From JBBDRX01 sp040905245 (GTDB lineage: Bacteria; Bacteroidota; Rhodothermia; Balneolales; Balneolaceae): a stretch of DNA of 6,614 nt. The notes below the pieces were generated by a model. It was given only the letters and a program-made list of their open reading frames with translations, did not search any database and had not been told where the DNA came from. Each line of letters begins with the position of its first letter. Within the stretch, counting starts at the first letter, position 1. Below, one piece after another: positions 6,011-6,614 of this stretch. The stretch is taken from assembly GCA_040905245.1 (NCBI GenBank), contig JBBDRX010000061.1, forward strand, positions 1 through 6,614. The letters are read 5' to 3'. Position numbers and translations under genes: made by a program.

Positions 6011-6614
6011 ATGAGCTATAGCGAACAACCCGTCCCCCTTTCGGTTCTGGACCTTGCAGTCGTAACGGAAGGCCATACGGTTCGGGAGGCGATTCAGAAC
6101 AGCCGTAAACTGGCGATAGATACAGAAGATTTTGGATACAAGCGGTTTTGGATGGCGGAACACCACAATATGGAGAATATCGGGAGTTCAGCAACATCGG
6201 TTCTGCTGGGGTATGTAGCGGAAGCAACCCGGACGATTCGGGTGGGTTCGGGTGGAATCATGTTGCCGAACCACTCGCCCCTGATTATCGCAGAGCAGTT
6301 TGGAACACTGGCCACCCTCTATCCGGACCGAATCGACCTGGGCCTGGGCCGTGCGCCGGGGACCGATCAGGTAACGGCTGCAGCGATTCGGCCCGACCGG
6401 ATCCGTGAGGTACAGCAGTTTCCGGATCGCGTGAAGCAGCTTCAGCGATATTTCTCGGCCGATAACCGAAACGCTTCGGTACGTGCCATTCCCGGAGAAG
6501 GGACAGACCTTCCCATCTGGATCCTTGGATCCAGCACTGACAGTGCTTTTCTGGCTGCCGAGATGGGGCTTCCCTATGCATTTGCAAGTCACTTTGCGCC
6601 ACAACAGCTCAATG
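6011..6614 (+). CDS. Luciferase-like (LLM class) flavin-dependent oxidoreductase, 3' truncated by window
   Basis: 201 codons of a bacterial-luciferase-like TIM-barrel enzyme of the YhbW/MsnO8-type subgroup, which use reduced flavin (FMNH2 or F420) to oxidise small organic substrates; the substrate here is unknown. Marks seen are LSVLDLAVVTEG (10-21), the typical first strand; MAEHHNMENIGSSAT (48-62); RVGSGGIMLPNHSPLIIAEQ (77-96); RIDLGLGRAPGTDQ (107-120); RAIPGEGTDLPIWILGSS (158-175); and LPYAFASHFAP (187-197). The family is usually about 330-340 residues, so roughly 130 residues lie outside. The ATG at 6011 is preceded by GGAG nine bases upstream (5998-6001), an acceptable Shine-Dalgarno. 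There is no signal peptide, so it is cytoplasmic. It is 247 bases from the kinase and probably a separate transcription unit. Confidence 0.93.
   Translation, partial: MSYSEQPVPLSVLDLAVVTEGHTVREAIQNSRKLAIDTEDFGYKRFWMAEHHNMENIGSSATSVLLGYVAEATRTIRVGSGGIMLPNHSPLIIAEQFGTLATLYPDRIDLGLGRAPGTDQVTAAAIRPDRIREVQQFPDRVKQLQRYFSADNRNASVRAIPGEGTDLPIWILGSSTDSAFLAAEMGLPYAFASHFAPQQLN

Noticed and set aside
1..6614. CRISPR arrays, insertion sequences, tRNA or rRNA genes, long direct repeats
   Set aside because: Reading through both strands showed no regularly spaced repeats, transposase motifs or tRNA-like sequence.

Overview
This window of about 6.6 kb looks like chromosomal DNA of a free-living, Gram-negative heterotroph, most likely from the wider Bacteroidota/Rhodothermota/Balneolota group. 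This is inferred from the lipoprotein signal peptide, an outer-membrane beta-barrel fragment, starts that mostly lack a clear Shine-Dalgarno, and one promoter candidate matching the TTTG-N19-TAnnTTTG pattern of Bacteroidota. GC content looks close to 50%. No rRNA, tRNA or taxonomic marker is present, so the placement is weak.

Left part (1-2735, all minus strand). In transcription order: a SelA-fold PLP enzyme with a Tat-like N-terminus (2735-1479); a gap of about 490 bp holding a decayed or truncated 3' end of an outer-membrane beta-barrel gene (1426-1226) and a candidate promoter; and a beta-propeller lipoprotein (991-32). The lipoprotein frame is cut by a TAA, yet reading goes on in the same frame to the window edge with family-like sequence, so it is probably a nonsense-interrupted gene. 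These three pieces look like an envelope-related locus that is partly eroding.

Middle part (2736-5763). A 211-bp divergent intergenic region separates the left block from a plus-strand pair: a cytoplasmic glycerophosphodiester phosphodiesterase (2947-3756) and, 48 bp later, a soluble histidine kinase with three PAS domains and a HisKA_2-type core (3805-5763). The short spacing suggests co-transcription. No response regulator is seen. The third PAS domain resembles LOV domains but lacks the photoactive cysteine.

Right part (5764-6614). A 247-bp intergenic region with an imperfect dyad precedes a luciferase-like flavin-dependent oxidoreductase (from 6011) that runs off the window after 201 codons.

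The genes are mostly recognisable families. I did not find a convincing new multi-gene system. The best leads are the interrupted propeller lipoprotein, the beta-barrel relic, and the possibly exported SelA-like enzyme.
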